From Paragonimus skrjabini miyazakii (taxonomy: Eukaryota > Platyhelminthes > Trematoda > Plagiorchiida > Troglotrematidae), in the NCBI GenBank assembly GCA_014338405.1, contig JTDE01000032.1:28090-92089 (forward strand): 64,000 nt of DNA. Reading direction: 5' to 3'. Of this stretch, positions 61,851 through 64,000 are shown piece after piece. The notes under the pieces were generated by a model. That model searched no databases and was not told the DNA's origin. It saw only the letters and a list, made by a program, of their open reading frames with translations. The translations under genes and the position numbers were made by a program. Within the stretch, counting starts at the first letter, position 1. Every line of letters starts with the position of its first letter.

Positions 61851-64000
61851 AACCAAACCAACTTGAATACGCTGAGAAGAACATTACTTCACATTTTAAA
61901 ACGCTCTTCTTCAAGAAAATATAACAAAGCTTGACTAACTACTCAGTAAACCCTTCAGGGTAGGAAGTCCCATATTCGGTCCTGCTTAGTAACACATACT
62001 GTTAATGAACTGTCTATGGTGCACATTTATTTATCGGCCAAAATGAGCTCTAAATCAGTAACTTTATGTGCAGTTAATTTTTATTTGTTTCGTGTTGTTC
62101 TGTTTTTCGAACCAACAGAACGTCTGAAAATATGAACAAATCGAATGTTTGGGCAGTAAAACCAATTTTTCTATAGCGGACGATTTACCGTCTGCCTTTT
62201 TTCTTCATATCCCGGTTACATTCTACCTAGAATACATTAGCTCAGTCGATTCTACTGTGATCAGCATATGTTTCTTTGGGGGGGGGTGTTGTGTGACGAA
62301 AATTCTAAGGCTGGTTTTGAAAACATCTAGTTGCAAGCTCACTCGAAATTTACAAACATTTCTATCCGATACAATAAGCGAATTGGTTTTTTAATATCTA
62401 GGCAATAAAGTCAAACAATTGAGAACTTTTTCATAGTGCCATTTTGACGTGATGCTACATACTGTCGAATTATTCTGGAATGTTTGCCAGCTAGACATAA
62501 CTTCCCAAACAACCTCGAGGTTTATCACAAAACAGTAGGCACAAATACACCTTACATTTACAAATGGCTAAGCAGATTTGGTCAATCACTTCTGTTACGA
62601 GGATCTGTGTAAACTCCCGTTCTCAAACTCACTTCTCCCCCTCATTATGTAAAGCGTGTGCCCCACCAGGTTTTACACTAAATCGATTATTTTTCACGAT
62701 ATTTGTTTGTTATGTAATTTCCGTGTCCGACAGTTGTAGTGGTTGATTTCAGTGTAAGCACCTGAGTATTTAGTGGGTTCTGCATAGTAAGTAAAATAAA
62801 AGATAAAGCGGAGCAGATGAAAAAATAAATAAAACTTCAGACGTGGCATTGCACCTCGCAGTTAGCGCAAGCGTTTGCGGTGTACTTCGGAACCCAGAAT
62901 TTCAGCGGCTGTCAAGACAGTCAAATGTACCAAGTTGCACATAGTAACTATAGTTTTAATGCAGTAGAAATTCATTCAAATGAATACTAGCATGCAAAGT
63001 TGTGAAAATCTAAATTATATGTTCGACTTATTATCTATGCCTTTTCAACTTGCCGTCTGTCACAAGCCTAAACATCCAGTGTCTGCTTGAAGCCAAAATA
63101 CAATATATATGTGTGTATTGACTACGAGTGTTCGAAAGTCAAGGCTTGCTCCATGAAGTGCCCGCGTACATCCTAACAAATCCTGATGATTCATTTCGGT
63201 TCATATTCAGTATTACTGAAACAGAGCAAGTCTTCGAAGAAACGAACTGGAGACAGGTGAAGATCTATGATGTTTAGCAGGTCGTTTTGCATATCCGTAA
63301 TATGCTGGTATACACTTTCATCGCACAGTTTCTCGCACATTTCTTTCCGGTCGATAAACTACTCGGTAAACATGATGGTACTTGCTTCTACGAAAAGTGA
63401 TCCAGGCTTGTAAGGTAAAACACTGGAATATTCTTTAAACTTATTACAGTTAGCCCTAAGAGCTTGTTTGGTCCAATATGGTCTAACATCCGTGAACAGT
63501 TCTCAGAATTGATCTACGACTATTAATCAGTGCACCACATGGCCTGAATAATTTTCTACAACTCCGGTAATTGTTGGTCGCAAATGAAGTATGTTCATAT
63601 TTTCAAGTTAACCTCGTAGCAAATTATAAGTTTTTACTGTGTTCGGAATTTTCGCATCATCTACGAATAACCGAAAAACAAAGTTGTCGACTACAGTTTT
63701 AGGAAATATAGTTTTTGGGGCTGACCTGATTTACTCTTCAACGACACAGATTTTAACTACGCCATTTTACTTCACGCTTCGCTGGCATTTAACGGCTGAG
63801 TGGATTCTTAGCAGGTAACCCTCTTATCAGCAACTAAACATAGAAGACTACGGAAAATTTATTTCTTCCGGTGAAATCGCAAATGGCAACGTATGTAAGA
63901 TTGTAAAAAAGCGGTTTAGGTTATTATTTCAAGTTCAGCTTATAATACTAATTTAGTGAACTTCAAAATCCTAGGGTGATCTGTCGGTCTGATTTGGAAC
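61851..64000. other. no recognisable feature
   Basis: Nothing recognised apart from a run of nine G at 62,278-62,286. Confidence 0.5.

Noticed and set aside
1..64000. CRISPR arrays, operons, bacterial promoters or phage genes
   Set aside because: No regularly spaced repeats and no dense same-strand coding. The split gene and retroelements show animal nuclear DNA.

Overview
The window is eukaryotic nuclear DNA, most likely from a parasitic flatworm (digenean trematode). The grounds are a gene split by long GT-AG introns, dense decayed retroelements (Penelope-like, R2-type, RTE-type, Ty3-type), and a tRNA-derived SINE carrying a hammerhead ribozyme laid out like the schistosome Sm-alpha family. 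The species cannot be fixed from sequence alone. Almost all long open frames are chance.

Layout. Positions 1-3.7 kb hold an (AT)n tract, a decayed Ty3 integrase on the minus strand, and one exon that looks like the second half of a syntaxin-type SNARE motif. From 5.6 to 20.3 kb lies the one complete gene I can reconstruct: a phospholipid scramblase in seven exons (906 nt, 301 codons plus stop, all phases consistent). It has a proline-rich N-terminus, the WMP and CPPGLEYL start of the scramblase fold, a cysteine cluster, the calcium loop and the C-terminal hydrophobic helix. A sequencing gap (Ns) follows at 20,650-20,750.

From 22.5 kb to the end I see no recognisable host gene. There is a fold-back pair of SINEs at 22.5-23.3 kb, a solo LTR with a 4-bp target duplication at 23.84-24.36 kb, and a near-perfect palindrome made by two SINE fragments at 26.44-26.63 kb. 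One arm of that palindrome keeps every core element of a hammerhead ribozyme. Two R2-type fragments lie head to head at 28.5-30.9 kb. A minus-strand RTE-type element lies at 34.8-37.8 kb, and a tRNA-like sequence at 40.6 kb. Four Penelope-like pieces follow at 46.2-47.6 (-), 48.8-51.2 (+), 55.7-56.2 (-) and 61.6-61.9 kb (+). Just 3' of the first of these is a second, weaker hammerhead candidate.

The scramblase is the only gene here with a clear cellular role (lipid movement at the plasma membrane). The rest is a graveyard of retroelements, and its most interesting content is the self-cleaving RNA motifs attached to them.
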